Below are positions 24,707-36,750 of a stretch of 64,000 bases of DNA, piece after piece. The position numbers and the translations under genes were made by a program. Source of the stretch: Lojkania enalia (lineage: Eukaryota; Ascomycota; Dothideomycetes; Pleosporales). The notes below the pieces were generated by a model. That model had not been told where the DNA came from. It did no database searches and was given only the letters and a program-made list of their open reading frames with translations. The stretch is taken from assembly GCA_010094045.1 (NCBI GenBank), contig ML986600.1, positions 215,192 through 279,191 on the forward strand. The letters run 5' to 3'. How positions within the stretch are numbered: position 1 is the stretch's first letter; each line of letters begins with the position of its first letter.

Positions 24707-27700
24707 ATGCGGATGCAGAAACGTATCGTGTGAGTCTCTTTCTCCACATAACCTGATCAAGGACATAGTTGCTTCAAGGATACGCTGCAGTGCCATCAAA
24801 TGTGCCTGACTACAGCGCTGTACAATAAATACAACTGCTGCGGATCGACCATAGAGCTTATCTAGGGCCCCCTATGATTCTGAAAGCTGCAGCTGTCGAT
24901 TTGTTTTCTAGCTACCTCACATTGTCAATCCTCTATATATGCTATTACGGAATCATACGCACATAGCTGAAATTGCGAGAATCTGGAACATCTGAAGTGT
25001 TCTCGCTTTTCATATATGCATCTAGAAGATAGAGACCACGGCCCATTCCTTAGTGCGCAGGATACGAGAGTCTAAGCGCTCCTTTTGTGGAGGCAGATGT
25101 CGTGCAAGTTAGCGAATGAAATGGAAACGATGATGCAGGCCCGTCCCAATTTCTATCCGCTCATTGCATGACCTTTATCCGATTTCTACCCACAGCTTTT
25201 AAATCACTACGCTTGGTGTTGACTTCAGAATTCTGGGTCTGAATTAAAAAATGAAGCATTCTTTCGCCGATTTGTTGTTCGGTGTTTTACGAAGGTTCTC
25301 GAAATGCTTCCCGAAATTTATAGAGACTGTTAAAAAAACACCAACATCGCACGACAGCGGGTAGTCCAAAATGGTGTTTCGTTGTCCCAAATTTAATGAT
25401 ATTTGCTATTTTTGGCGCGTGGTGTTTAGGCCTTTTAAACACTAATTCTAAGACGTGGTAGACGAATAGACAAGTATGCGGTTTGCAATATCCTACAACA
25501 TTTTTGTCCAATTTAACGAAGTGATGCTAGTCTCGCTCACCCATATAATTCAAGGCTTTTTTTTAATTCGTCTCTGTGGTTTCCCATGCACTCAGTTCTG
25601 CGAGTAGAACCAGAGCCAGTGTCTTTCGTCATCTTGCATTGACCACGTATAAGCATTCCATCCGTTCACTTTGACATCCCATTTCATTTCTAGAAGAATA
25701 ATTCGATACTTGACAAAAGGTCTTTATTCCGGATTTGCGACCTATCACCCCAAAGCATGGCGGCCAATGTCTCCAACACAGCCGAATCCCTCGAGGTCTT
25801 CTTCCACTTGGAATCTATGATAACATGTACATCACTTCCATCTCCTTACATCGGCTCGAACTAAGACACTCAACAAATGCAAAGCTTCTGCATGGAGGTT
25901 CTATCAACGGGCGTCCGTGCACGTATGACGTTGTCACCAGTACTAGGGCGCAGAGTCGGAGAGAGTTCTGCGTGAGCCTAATTGGCTGAACAGTCAAGGG
26001 GCCGGGCAAGATCGATGTTGGAGGTAAAGTGTTGAGCAAGAGCGCAGTGAAAATGAGCTTGAACTTGGCAATGGAAGATCTTCTGAAGAAGGTATACGAA
26101 GAGCTCTGGACTTAGAGTACTGAGGTATCGGGGCAGAGGGAGGTTCTATACCGAATTTGGTTAGCTCAGGTTAAAGCAACGGAAGCTTCGTCACGGTTTA
26201 CTGCGCGAACGTTTTGAATTTATCATGGCTTCCCGCACATATTATTACTTTCTGTTGATTCTTTACAATTCCTGGCTTGCTACTGTTTGATGAGGGGAAG
26301 TATGATTTAGGCCGCAGCCCACTATCTCATAGCTTTTGCCTGTCTCAAAATATAAAACATCATTTATTATAGAAGCCGATCATTGAATTTAGGTACTTAA
26401 AATTAGAAGATTATAAGCTAGAATTTGATTAAGTGGGTACCAAGGCTAGCTGAAAAGAAACGAAAGGTGATGAAGCATCTCGGCTATAGCTCAACGCTAT
26501 GAGGAAGGCTACATGGGCCCTTCAATTGGTTAAGAAACTGATCTCATTCCGTGATTTATCATTAGCTTTCGGGCTACGTTTGAGGTGCTAGCATAGCGCC
26601 CCTACAGAAATGATGTCAGCAGTCTACTACTGTTCCTTGGACTTCATTTCGAATGCGTCATAGCTCTACCTAACTCTTCAGATTCTATTACCCCTCTGCA
26701 ATCTCCATCTAGACCTTTGATTTGAGCTGAGGTGTTGTGTGTTGTTATGTGGTTGTTGGTATCTGTGAAAAGCTAGGTAGTATTGGTTGTTCGAGCCGCT
26801 CGTTTATCGGGATTCTTGGATGAGCTTATCCAGAAGGGGTGGTGCCATAACTGGAGGCAGTCGCCAGAGTACGACATACGAAAGCGAGGACTGCCACTAG
26901 CTTTACAGCTCGATACTTCATAATGGCTGGCTTTTGTGTTTGCGCCTCAAGGTCGAAGTGGAATTGCTCCTAGGGTGTCCGGATATACAAGGCTAGAGAG
27001 ATCGGCGGCAGTAGTATCGACGGATATGATAACTCCGCATAGGAGCCTTTTTTGCAAAAAGGCATAGTGTCTTTTGTTTTAATTTTTGGTGGTTATTGCG
27101 CTTAATTTCTCATAAGTGAAACGAAAAGGAGGTTTCCTCAAAGGAGAATCCTTATCGAGAGGACAGGTAGGACACAACTACGTACTTTATGGTATGACCG
27201 CGGTTGAAGCAAGTATTGACCCCAACAGAAAGACTGTTAACTACAAATGCCTACAACGCGAGAATCCAACAAACTAAATAGTACGAAACTAGCCATTTAA
27301 CCGAATGCTTTATATAATCTAGTAGAATATAAAAATATTTGAAAGAAGAACCTCAGTAGTCTTTTCTCCCTAATGACACGCGAGGTCTCTAACTAATCGT
27401 ATCGGCAAATCCAACGCTCTAGTTCTACATAACCTAGATCCACGGGCACTTTTTCACGGATGCGCTATCGCTACCTCGCGAGATGCACATGCACAAGGCT
27501 GTCGCTTCCAGGTTGCTCTTGTAACGTACGCAGAACTCCGTAAATCCATGTTTACCACGCTGCTCCACGAAAGCAATGACCACATTCTGGATGCTATATT
27601 GGATATGCTCGAAGAATTGGAGTTGGAGCCCAGAATGAGGCTGGAGTCAACTATTCCCAACAATTGCTGTTCTCTCAATTGAGTCCCAACCAAGATTGCT

Positions 27701-28947
27701 CCGGGACTAGTACCATTATGCTTGCAGAGCTCGAAGGATAATAGGTTTATTAAAAATTACTGAAGTATTCTTTCAGAAGAACCGGCTAACATCACTAGAC
27801 CCCGAGCACGACAACTAGCAATCGTCTCACATGCGCAGGTAGCTCCCCGTCTATTGTCATTTCAATCATATGGATCGAAATTTTCTGAAGCCTTTCCGAA
27901 TATATTAACAAGTGGGCGTTCTACAGGGTGTTGGTAGAGCAGTCCGTTTCGCCAGTGCGTCAACGGATTCCGAGAAAGTCCCTCAACGATGCTTTGTTCA
28001 TGCAGTAGCGAGGATTCTAGAGAGTAATCGGTTACAAGATCTTAGAAATAGTAGATCTGTACTGTAAATTTGATGCGCTTGCCCTACACGACGTCTAACA
28101 GGTCTGACTCTAGAAAGACAATTTTGAGGTAATTGCAAGCCTGGATGTCGAGTAAGTATTGCACTGGGCTCTAGGTTAGATAAAAGTTTCGTACATATTT
28201 CTGCCGGCTCTAGGTTACAGATCCAAACATATTAAGGCCAGTTAAAAAGGAAAGAAAAGGTGTTAGTGTCTCAGCTATTACTAAACGCCGTACCATGCTG
28301 TCTCAATTACGTATTGGCTTACCTCGACAGGCTCCAAAAGAAATACTACTAAGACTTGCTGTTGACGATCTTCGCTGATGGAATATCAAATGGTCTGTAT
28401 CTTCCCGAGTTACACGTGGTATGTTTCGGAACGCCTTATGTATTCGAAGATGCACTTTTTTTTTTCGCAAACGTCAGTATTTACGAAGCTAGAGCCCGTT
28501 CTTGAAATGCGCAGAATAGGAACTTATCTTTTTCCATTAGTCGACAATGACGAAGGGTATAAATTTTATATATAAAAAAAAAAAAAAATCTGCTTTCGCA
28601 ACAGCGGATAACCAGTAAACCGCCAGCATTCATCGGCGCCGTGACTCGCCAATGTTTCTGTGTGTTTAGGTTGGACTAAGCGCCCAGGTGTCACTATCTC
28701 GAAAACCAGTCAAACCAAATGATTTTCGCACCCTGAAGCGCAGCTTGTCGCCAGGGAAAATCTAGCTTTACTGCCGTGAAGTTGCGGCTCTGCATACTAG
28801 CATATTCCCTGCAGTATACATGGATATTGTCGCCCCGAAGAGAGAGCATAAATGGTTTCATGGGTCTGGACCTTTTGAAATTCGACAAGCCTAAATAGGA
28901 AAAATCTTTGCAAACGCCAGATCTTTAGCATTGGTGGCACGCCTCAA

Positions 28948-29004
28948 AAGTCACTCAGCCTCATAGAAGTTGCTCAGCCTCACAGATGTCACTCAGCCTC
29001 AAAT
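28948..29004. repeat. 19-bp tandem repeat, three copies
   Basis: Three head-to-tail units of 19 bases, each containing the core CTCAGCCTCA, with two to four differences between units. A more degenerate partial copy may precede them near 28930. It lies in non-coding sequence about 480 bases upstream of the Tvp38-like start. Confidence 0.75.
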
Positions 29005-29484
29005 CCGCGTGTCGCAATGATTGAAGCTTTCGAAATACAAACCTCAAAATTTGAGTGCACAATGGAGTATTGGCGGCGCTATATGAATCCACAAGATCGA
29101 TTGACATGGCTCCAAATCTCTGGCATGTTGGCCACAGGCAAATCTGGGCGAATGTTTGCGTGTCGCAGATCAAAGTTTCATAAAGCTACAAGTTTCATGA
29201 CCGAATGTAGTCGTGGAAGCGAGGGCTAAGAATATTATTTGGAAATGCTTGCACTTTGGTTGGACCAATTTAAGCCAACCCTGGCGCCCGTAAGCGGACA
29301 CGGAGGCGCTGCGTTTCACTAGTGTCTATCATATATCCTTCTTCATGCCCCTATACCCGACCGTCTGACATGCTCGCACCTACAATTCCATGATCCTCGT
29401 GTTTCCTTTTGAGCTCTTTTATCTTTCGCTTTTTATCTAACTTTTCCTTGCTGATATTCTAGTCCCTCATTTACAACCGTTGAG

Positions 29485-30627
29485 ATGGCAGAGGACATTG
29501 AAATGGGCCAGTTAGGGCGGGACAAGAAGAAGACGGAAGCTGAAGATACCGAATATCGGCCAGTAAATTGGAGGAAGATATTCCTATCTCCAAAGTACAT
29601 ACGTAAGTACTGACAGTAAAATTACTGAATTGCGCAATAGAACATATCTAACAACACCTGCAGCCATACACCTCATTATCATCGCCACAATTATCGGAAC
29701 TATCTTGATAACTATATATCACGATGCAGTAGTCGATGTAAGCCTATAGTAGTCTACATCGCTATTTAGAAAGCTGATCAAGCAGGAACTCCGCCCATTC
29801 TCCGAAAAAGTTCGCGATCTTCCAGCCGGATGGTTAATACCCATCGTAATATTAATAATTCTTTCTTTTCCACCGTTGTTTGGCCATGAGGTCATCGCAT
29901 TACTCTGTGGCGTCGTATATGGGCTCTGGATCGGCTTCGCTATTGTTGCCGCGGGCACATTTCTAGGCGAAAGTGAGTACGCTCTGCTGCTTGTTCCGCC
30001 TACTACCTATTGCTAACGATGAGGTGCTCGAAGTCGGCACATGGTTCGCTTTCAAGTATGCTCTTCGGAGACGCGCCGCGAAGCTCGAACGGACGAATCT
30101 CAATTATGGCGCGCTGGCGCGCTTGACAAGAGATGGGGGATTCTGGGTACGATATCCTTCCTCAATCGGCTGTTCGAACTCGGAAGTTTGTAACCAAGGC
30201 TTACACGTAACAGATTGTGTTAATAATCCGTCTCTCCGCGATCCCGTCCCATTTCTCCACTGCCGTATTTTCGACCTGCGACGTGAACTTCTGGTTCTTC
30301 ACCATTGCTACTGCGCTGTCTCTACCGAAGCAGATTTTCTTAGTATACCTAGGTGTTCTCCTAGTGCAAGAGAAGAAAAATAATACGGTACAGACTATAA
30401 TGTTTGTCGCCGTGTTTATCATTACCATCATCATGGGTGTCTGGATTTGGTTCAAAATGGGGAAGGTCAAGAAAGTGTTATTGGAAGAACAAGAGGCGAG
30501 GAAGGAAGCGAGGAGCAAAGAAGAAGAAATGGCAAGTTCGGGGTGGAATGCTGTGATTAGTGGGCCGGCAGGAGGACCTGATATTATGAGACCGATGCCT
30601 TCGGCAAATATAGGAAGAGCTTTTTAA
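29485..30627 (+). CDS. Tvp38-like Golgi membrane protein (VTT/DedA superfamily)
   Basis: Five exons, join(29485..29602, 29664..29737, 29786..29972, 30034..30146, 30214..30627), give 301 aa. A polar N-terminus is followed by a membrane segment at about 42-60, then PAGWLIPIVILIILSFPPLF, GHEVIALLCGVVYG, FLGEIGTWFAFKY and RLSAIPSHFSTAVFSTC, the central VTT (SNARE-associated) region. Later comes the hydrophobic segment FIITIIMGVWIWF, and a charged EEQEARKEARSKEEE tail. Yeast Tvp38 is a tetra-spanning vesicle protein of the late Golgi; VTT proteins are linked to lipid scrambling. Intron 3 ends in AAG, needed to give LGEIGTW. It is shorter at the N-terminus than many fungal homologues. Confidence 0.9.
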
Positions 30628-31574
30628 GCTCAGTGTATTTTACGATTCATGGTGGTTTAGTCACTTGCATTGCGTAGGAGTTTTCGTCATTTGCTGGAAT
30701 GAGGATAACAAATTTTTAATGTGGAATTAGCGAAGGTGCATGGAGAGAACAATCATTCTGGAGAAATGATACCCATGGTCAGATATGCAATTGTCGTCCA
30801 ACAAACTTTGTTAAGTAGTGACGTGAACCGTCCCAGGGCTCTCTAAAGTCCCGGGAGCAGGGGCATTGTCCAGAACGTAGCGCCTACGAGTAGTCATTAT
30901 CTCTTCTTCAAGGCTAGCTATACTATCTCAAAACGTCCGCCCTGCGGTGGTGGACCTTTTCTTGGACGCTAGGTTGGGATTTAAGGGTCTTTGTAAATAG
31001 TGCTACACGCAAACACCGGGGACATTTTGGATCTTGCGGGCCGCGCAGTTAACACTGCTGCGGGTTGTAGTGTACGGTAGCTATATATCATTCATAATGC
31101 TTAAAATGGAATTCGAACGCACCGCTTCCTTCACTTTATCTCTTATGACTGTAAGGGCGAGTTTGCTTCGGGAACTAAAGGAGGCTAGTTTTGGTTTCTG
31201 GTGACATGACATGACGCGATTTCCATCACATTTAACCGGGATGTGAGATAGACATTCGTCGAAGCGCACGTCTCCGGGACTTTCATATGTCGAGATTTCT
31301 TCTCCACATACTAAATACCATCTTGCCGAGGCTTCTATGAACCTCATTGAGCGCTCTGAATGGCAGGTCTCACGGTACTATAGTTATTAAGCCCAGCTCT
31401 ATGGAACAAAATCAAGAATTAGAGACATTGCGTATCAAACTTGGAATCGACTATTTTAGACAGGCACACTTGACACATTTTGCCAACATCTCATTCCTTC
31501 CAAGTGAACTAAGGAAAAATACATGATGAAACACATTCATAGCGTACATAGATGTTAATTATAATTCTACACAA
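30628..31574. other. Convergent intergenic region
   Basis: 3' flanks of the Tvp38-like and four-TM genes. A minus-strand frame at 31081-31347 lacks any family signature. No repeat or RNA gene recognised. Confidence 0.55.
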
Positions 31575-33770
31575 TCATACCTTGATGTCACTCACGGTAA
31601 AGGCGGAACCACCAGTGTCTGTTCTCCGAACGCCAACCTTCTTTACAAACCCAGACTCATCTCCTACATTCTCCGCGAACAGGTCTGTGTCGCTTCTGAC
31701 AACCCGTTCTGAATGCGTCTTTTCAAACAGCGCTGCAGCTAATCCCGCTACACCGAGTCTGGCCTGGACTTGATGAACATTTGGCGACGTAGCTACTAGA
31801 GCTAAAATAGCCAACACGAGGCCTAGAACAGCAAATGCCATGTTTGCCGTGACTAAAATCCATAGCGCTGAGATAGGCATCTTCGTGACGAGTTTCGATA
31901 CACGGCGCTGGACTAATTCAGAAGGACGTGGAGATGTTTGCGTGGCAATCGGAAGAGCCAGGACGCTTGTCATCTCTGAAACCCAGTAGTCAATAAACTC
32001 TTGTGGTGATTTCTGGAGGAAGTTGGCCGAAGCAGTTGCCTTGGAAATCGCGGGCATAAGGAAGTTCGCGGTCGCCATGCTTGACATGCTGGATATCCCT
32101 GCGATAGAGCCGTTGCTTTTCTGTTTCGACATCGATGTTACAAGGCCGCCCAAGACAGTGTACTCCACATCATATACTGCAACGACTTAGTATCAAGCTT
32201 TCGGAAGCCTTCACGTGAGTACATACCAGTAGTATTGCAGTTCAAAATAACTAGATCCAGCATTCCGCTTCTTCGGATGATGTTGGGGTCTTTTTGATAT
32301 TGTTCCGAGTAATGATCAGCTGCATCTTCGTATTTTGGGACCCCAATCCAATGCCACGGGTTGCGGAAAACATCATTTACTTCTTCTGTCTTGATGCTTG
32401 CCATCAGCTCGTGGTTATTAGCTTCGCCCCTTAACGCCGGGGTGTGAAATGGTATTCCTTCTAGTAAATATTTGTGATGGTCAAGATAGGTATAGTCGTA
32501 GCCGAAAGTATACCCAGTTAGGTTACCTTCAAGATCAAACCCAGCGCGCTCTTTGGTGCAATCGATTGACCAAGTTCCGGCCGCACCGTCCTCCGTCATT
32601 ACCTGTTGTCCAACGTCGCATGCATCAGCTTGGATAGGCGAACATTGCGTTGAAACACCGAATGACGAGGCTTTGAAATCCATGCTTGGGTCCAAATTCG
32701 CAGGCGCAACCACTGCGTAGTGTATTCCGTCATGGTCTGTGAAGGGAAGAATGGAAGAACGATTTGATAAGTCACTGGTTATTGCTACGATTTCAGTGCT
32801 ATTTGCGAGGGTTACGCCATCAGATGCTACGTCTAGGATCAGGCCGCAACTCCAGAAATTGTTGTTGGCCTGAGTGCCTTCGGTCGGCCTACTGGTGCAC
32901 CATGGCGCAAGCCCACGGCTGAGATGATTAGATGGAGCGTCCTCAGTCCGGATTTGGATTATCTCAACGGAATCTGCAGTAATATGGAGATATGTGTCCG
33001 CCGCTTGGATTAAAATACTTCATGGTGTTAGTGAAAAACTTTCCGAAGAGTTTGATTGTGCAACAAGGCACAAATGCTCACCTAACAAGGATACAAAGTA
33101 GGAATACTAGAATACTAGACCGCAAGATACGTGGACTCTTTTGCTTGCGTTCGCCCGAACGTTCTCTCCGCCAGAACACGTCCTTTATCCGTTCCGTGAT
33201 AAGATCATACAGAGTCAAGATTTCCGCATTGAGCACCCGTATCAGAATACTCGTTTGATAGGGACTTGGGAGTAGCCTTTCGTTTCCTTTATTCTCCGAA
33301 TACCCAAGGAGTTGCCGGGCGATAAGATAACCGTAAATTGCCATTAGTATGTTAACGAGGGAAAAGCTGATCGACGAAGATAGCGATGCAAGGAATGCAA
33401 GCCTAGTAGCCGAATAATCGATGTAATAGACTCCATTGCTCGTTGTATTAAGAAGGTCCGAGCCTGGGCACAAGTCCGGGTACGGGCAGTCGGTCTTGCC
33501 AAGTAAATTCGTGAAGACAATCCAGAGCAGAGCAATTGTGAATGTCGTAATCGGAATTACGATCAAAGAACAGGCCAGAATGATTTTACTTGTATGTGGC
33601 CTCCAGGAAATCCATCGCCGGCGGACAGGAGCTAATGAACTCGAGTTGGCTTCCAAATCTTGCGGCTTTGCCTTCTGCGATGCGTTTTCGCCGTTTGAAG
33701 AGTGGGTTGCAACAGCTTCCAGCTTTTTACTTGTGATGTCCTTCTCTGAGCTCGTGCTGCCCATCGTCAT
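31575..33770 (-). CDS. Fungal four-TM membrane protein with Cys-rich extracytosolic loop, function unknown
   Basis: Three exons, complement(31575..32176, 32227..33017, 33082..33770), give 693 aa. A polar N-terminus precedes membrane segments at about 60-85 (IILACSLIVIPITTFTIALL), 120-150, and 218-240 across the first junction, then a loop of about 350 residues, and a last segment near the C-terminus (MAFAVLGLVLAILALVA). The loop holds WCTSRPTEG, FWSCGL and VSTQCSPIQADAC. This layout recurs in an abundant, uncharacterised family of filamentous-fungal proteins. A receptor or wall-associated role is speculation. A TATATAAG box lies upstream at 33888-33895. Intron 1 ends in AAG, with CTAAC ten bases before it. 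Confidence 0.8.
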
Positions 33771-33887
33771 TATGTTGAAGAGCTTCGTGAAATAGAAATA
33801 ATGACTGATAGCAGAAGAAGATTTACACCATAGAAGATATTGGTAAAGAGGTGGCGATGAAGATCTAAATAACGACTGCGCACAACC

Positions 33888-33895
33888 CTTATATA
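33888..33895 (-). promoter_or_regulatory. TATA box of the four-TM gene
   Basis: TATATAAG on the minus strand, about 120 bases ahead of the ATG at 33770, a normal spacing for a fungal TATA promoter. Confidence 0.5.
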
Positions 33896-35994
33896 GTGCT
33901 GTAGGGCTATACTATATGGGAGAAATTTCAACTTCTATCCCGATCTCCAGTTCGGATACCCTAGACAACAGCCGTAGCAAAGAGCATGCTGCAGTCAGCA
34001 TGGTTACTGAGCAAGCGAGCGTCCAGACACCAGAACTATGGTTCGACGTCTTTTTTGGTAATCGATTCGCGGGGTTGAAAACGGTGAGGCGGCACTAGGC
34101 ATACGGGATTAGCGATCCTCCCGTCGAATAAGGTTCTTCCCGATATGCAGGTCAAAAGACGCCCCAGCGCTTAAATCCTTTTTTACCCCAGGGAGGGCAT
34201 TTGTGGAGCAGGGATCAAATAAATGCTGACTGCAGCAACCGTATCGTTCGCCGGCAAAAATCCATTTTTATAAGCAGTACCACTTCTAAAATAAGAGTTG
34301 AACAAATAGCGGACCAATAATAAATAAAATCAACTATGCACCTGGTCTAGCCTCATGCCATAAATATAGCACCAAACGGTGATACTAGAGTTACCTTCTG
34401 GACACAGGATTACCCGAATGTAAAATTGGTAGGTCGGATCGTTTGTTGCTGCAGCCCCCGGCAGGAGATAATAGCAGCGTGCGTTTCTTCAGCAGCTAGC
34501 CTTCGGCCGATCGCATCTATCACCAGCAAGAACTCCGAGGCTGTACATGTCCTATGATTTTCCTGAATGAATGTAGAGCTCCATTCTGATAGTGGAAATG
34601 ATGGAATTTCCACCATTACGGAATCATCTGGATCGTCTACGCTATTGATTAGGATAGGCTCGCTACACTCAAACGCCTTCTCAGGGACCTTGAACTCCTG
34701 TAGACAGTAACATTGATTTTTGGCATTGATTCCGTCCCTCAACAGGCACTTTGCTGCTGCGGTTGAGAGGTAAACCTATTGTAATATTGCGAAGCTCATG
34801 TACTCCATTGGTACGTGGCTGACTCATCAACGCAAGATTCTTATGCAGGGAGTAGGCATTTTGGTTAATGTATCCATCTTTGGGTATTGCCTCTTTGTGG
34901 ATTGATCAATTTCGTTCAAGTTTCGAGGCCCAGATAGTCGTTTGCCTCCAATGATTGCCTCGAGACATGGGATTTAATCAAAACAAAAATCTTACGTCCA
35001 AGAGGAGATTCCACACTCACTCGCTTAATTTCTGTTTTAAGTTACATCGCCAATAGGTGGATTGTAATTGTCAAGTTGTTCTCAAGTGTAATTTGTCACT
35101 TTCACAAGCTTACTCAAATCTTTTGCGCGTCGCTTGCATATCTAATGATTTAGATGATTCTGACCGCGCTGTCCCTCTTAATAGAGCCTCCGAAATTGCT
35201 CTGAGCACTTAGACGTTCTCGAATGTATATCCAATATCTCTCTCGTAAGGGGGCTGATGACACCTTGACTCAAGGGTCTGAGGATGGGATGTGGATTTCT
35301 AGTGACTCAAACAATAAGGTGGCGAATTCTAGGACGAAGTCAGTGTTTCTCCATCGCTCACTACAAGACTAGGAATACCTGTTACCCCTAGAGGTTAGGT
35401 GCGAGATGTGGGGGGCAAGTCGTGTAAATATTTGAGTTGAATTTAGTTGAGAATGATCTTTCACAATGCCAGATATAAGTGTACGATAATCGCAATAATG
35501 GTAATGGCATCGCTTTTCGGGGAACGAGCCGGACAATATATGTTGATTATATCAGAAACACTCGTTTAAGTAACGCTCTGGTATCTAGTGGTCCGTCTCT
35601 CGTCCGTTTCTCCACTGTAGAAAGAAGCCCTGGGCTTATGCCAACGATTTGGAAAGAGTAATCTTCACCTGCATTCAATCTTAATGCACCAGATTCGCAA
35701 CTTGAAAATGAAACTCCGAGTTTTGTGCGCTCTTGAATCTACCCGTTGTGGAATGCTGTCGAAAACGCTGACTGAAATTGTCGGGGGACTATTGAATAAG
35801 GCTCGGCGGTTGCAGGAGCCGAACGAGCGAGCCTCAAGTCGACTTTGCCGCTTTAGCACCCCCTAAGACCTGCCACTAGAAGAGGACGACAAATCTACAA
35901 ACTAGTTATTCTAAGACGCTAGTCGAAGTCTGAATAATGGTATACAGATTTCGGACAGAAAAAGAGCCGTTTCCGAGATCTCTAGGCACCTATC

Positions 35995-36002
35995 TATAAA
36001 AT
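35995..36002 (+). promoter_or_regulatory. TATA box of the GST gene
   Basis: TATAAAAT about 80 bases ahead of the GST start codon, well placed for a core promoter. Confidence 0.5.
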
Positions 36003-36075
36003 ACTGCAGGTTCCAAGGTCGAAGCTTTCACCGTAGAAGCAAACAGGCCTTCAATGTAACGGTAGAACCAACAAT

Positions 36076-36750
36076 ATGTCTCAAATCAAACCAATCAAAG
36101 TCTGGGGCAAGGGCGGCCCCAATCCGCCCAAAGTGGCAATGGTCCTCGAGGAGCTCGGTGTTCCCTACGAAGTTCTTCACATATCTTTTCCAGACCTCAA
36201 GAAACCGGAATATCTGGCCGTTAACCCCAACGGTCGGATGCCAGCGATATATGATCCTAATACCGACTTAACCTTATGGGAATCAGGTGCAATTCTCGAA
36301 TACCTCATCGAACGGTATGACAAAGACCAGAAGCTGAGCTTTGCACCAGGCTCAAATGAATCGTACCTAGCGAAGCAATGGCTATTCTTTCAAGTGTCAG
36401 GTCAAGGACCTTATTATGGACAGGCTGTCTGGTTCAAGAAATTTCACCATGAGCAGCTCCCGAGTGCGATCGAACGGTACTGTAAGGAGATCCACCGAGT
36501 TACTGGTGTATTGGAGGGGCACTTGGCGAAAAATAAGGTTCAAGGAAATAGTGACGGACCGTGGCTTGTTGGGGACCGGATATCCTATGCAGATCTATCC
36601 TTCGTGTCATGGCAAGTTATTGGCACAAAGAAGGTTCCGGAATATTTCAACCCAGACGAATATCCGCACGTTAAAGAGTGGATTGATAAGATGATGTCGC
36701 GAAAAGCCATTCAATCCGTTATGGAGGCAGCACAAGCGATCTCTGGGTGA
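36076..36750 (+). CDS. Glutathione S-transferase (Ure2/GTT-like, cytosolic)
   Basis: Single exon, 224 aa, the normal GST length. The thioredoxin-like N-terminal domain contains PNPPKVAMVLEELGVPYEV, then NPNGRMPAIYDP and LWESGAILEYLIERY, which carry the cis-Pro and the glutathione-binding Glu-Ser pair. The C-terminal helical domain has WLFFQVSGQGPYYGQAVWF and WLVGDRISYADLSF. This pattern fits the fungal Ure2-like/GstA group, which conjugates or reduces glutathione on electrophiles. There is no targeting signal. The start is the only ATG ahead of the conserved N-terminal strand, and a TATA box lies 80 bases upstream. No intron. Confidence 0.95.
   Translation: MSQIKPIKVWGKGGPNPPKVAMVLEELGVPYEVLHISFPDLKKPEYLAVNPNGRMPAIYDPNTDLTLWESGAILEYLIERYDKDQKLSFAPGSNESYLAKQWLFFQVSGQGPYYGQAVWFKKFHHEQLPSAIERYCKEIHRVTGVLEGHLAKNKVQGNSDGPWLVGDRISYADLSFVSWQVIGTKKVPEYFNPDEYPHVKEWIDKMMSRKAIQSVMEAAQAISG

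Larger units (their letters stand above)
23877..29484. other. Long gene-poor, largely AT-rich tract (5.6 kb)
   Basis: Upstream of the divergent Pho84-like and Tvp38-like genes. Apart from a doubtful ORF (24209-24706) it holds only coding-like fragments: plus-strand exon-like pieces at 25756-25900 and 26004-26115, and a plus-strand frame of about 100 codons at 27379-27682. A 19-bp tandem repeat lies at 28948-29004. The region looks like eroded sequence; no transposase or long repeat could be recognised. Confidence 0.5.
33771..36075. other. AT-rich intergenic region with a decayed-gene-like stretch
   Basis: Divergent upstream sides of the four-TM and GST genes. On the minus strand, 34410-34780 is open for about 120 codons behind an ACAATAG acceptor-like site, and a second overlapping minus frame is open over about 34680-34920. 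Neither has an ATG start or known domain. The remainder is AT-rich and stop-dense. Confidence 0.45.
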
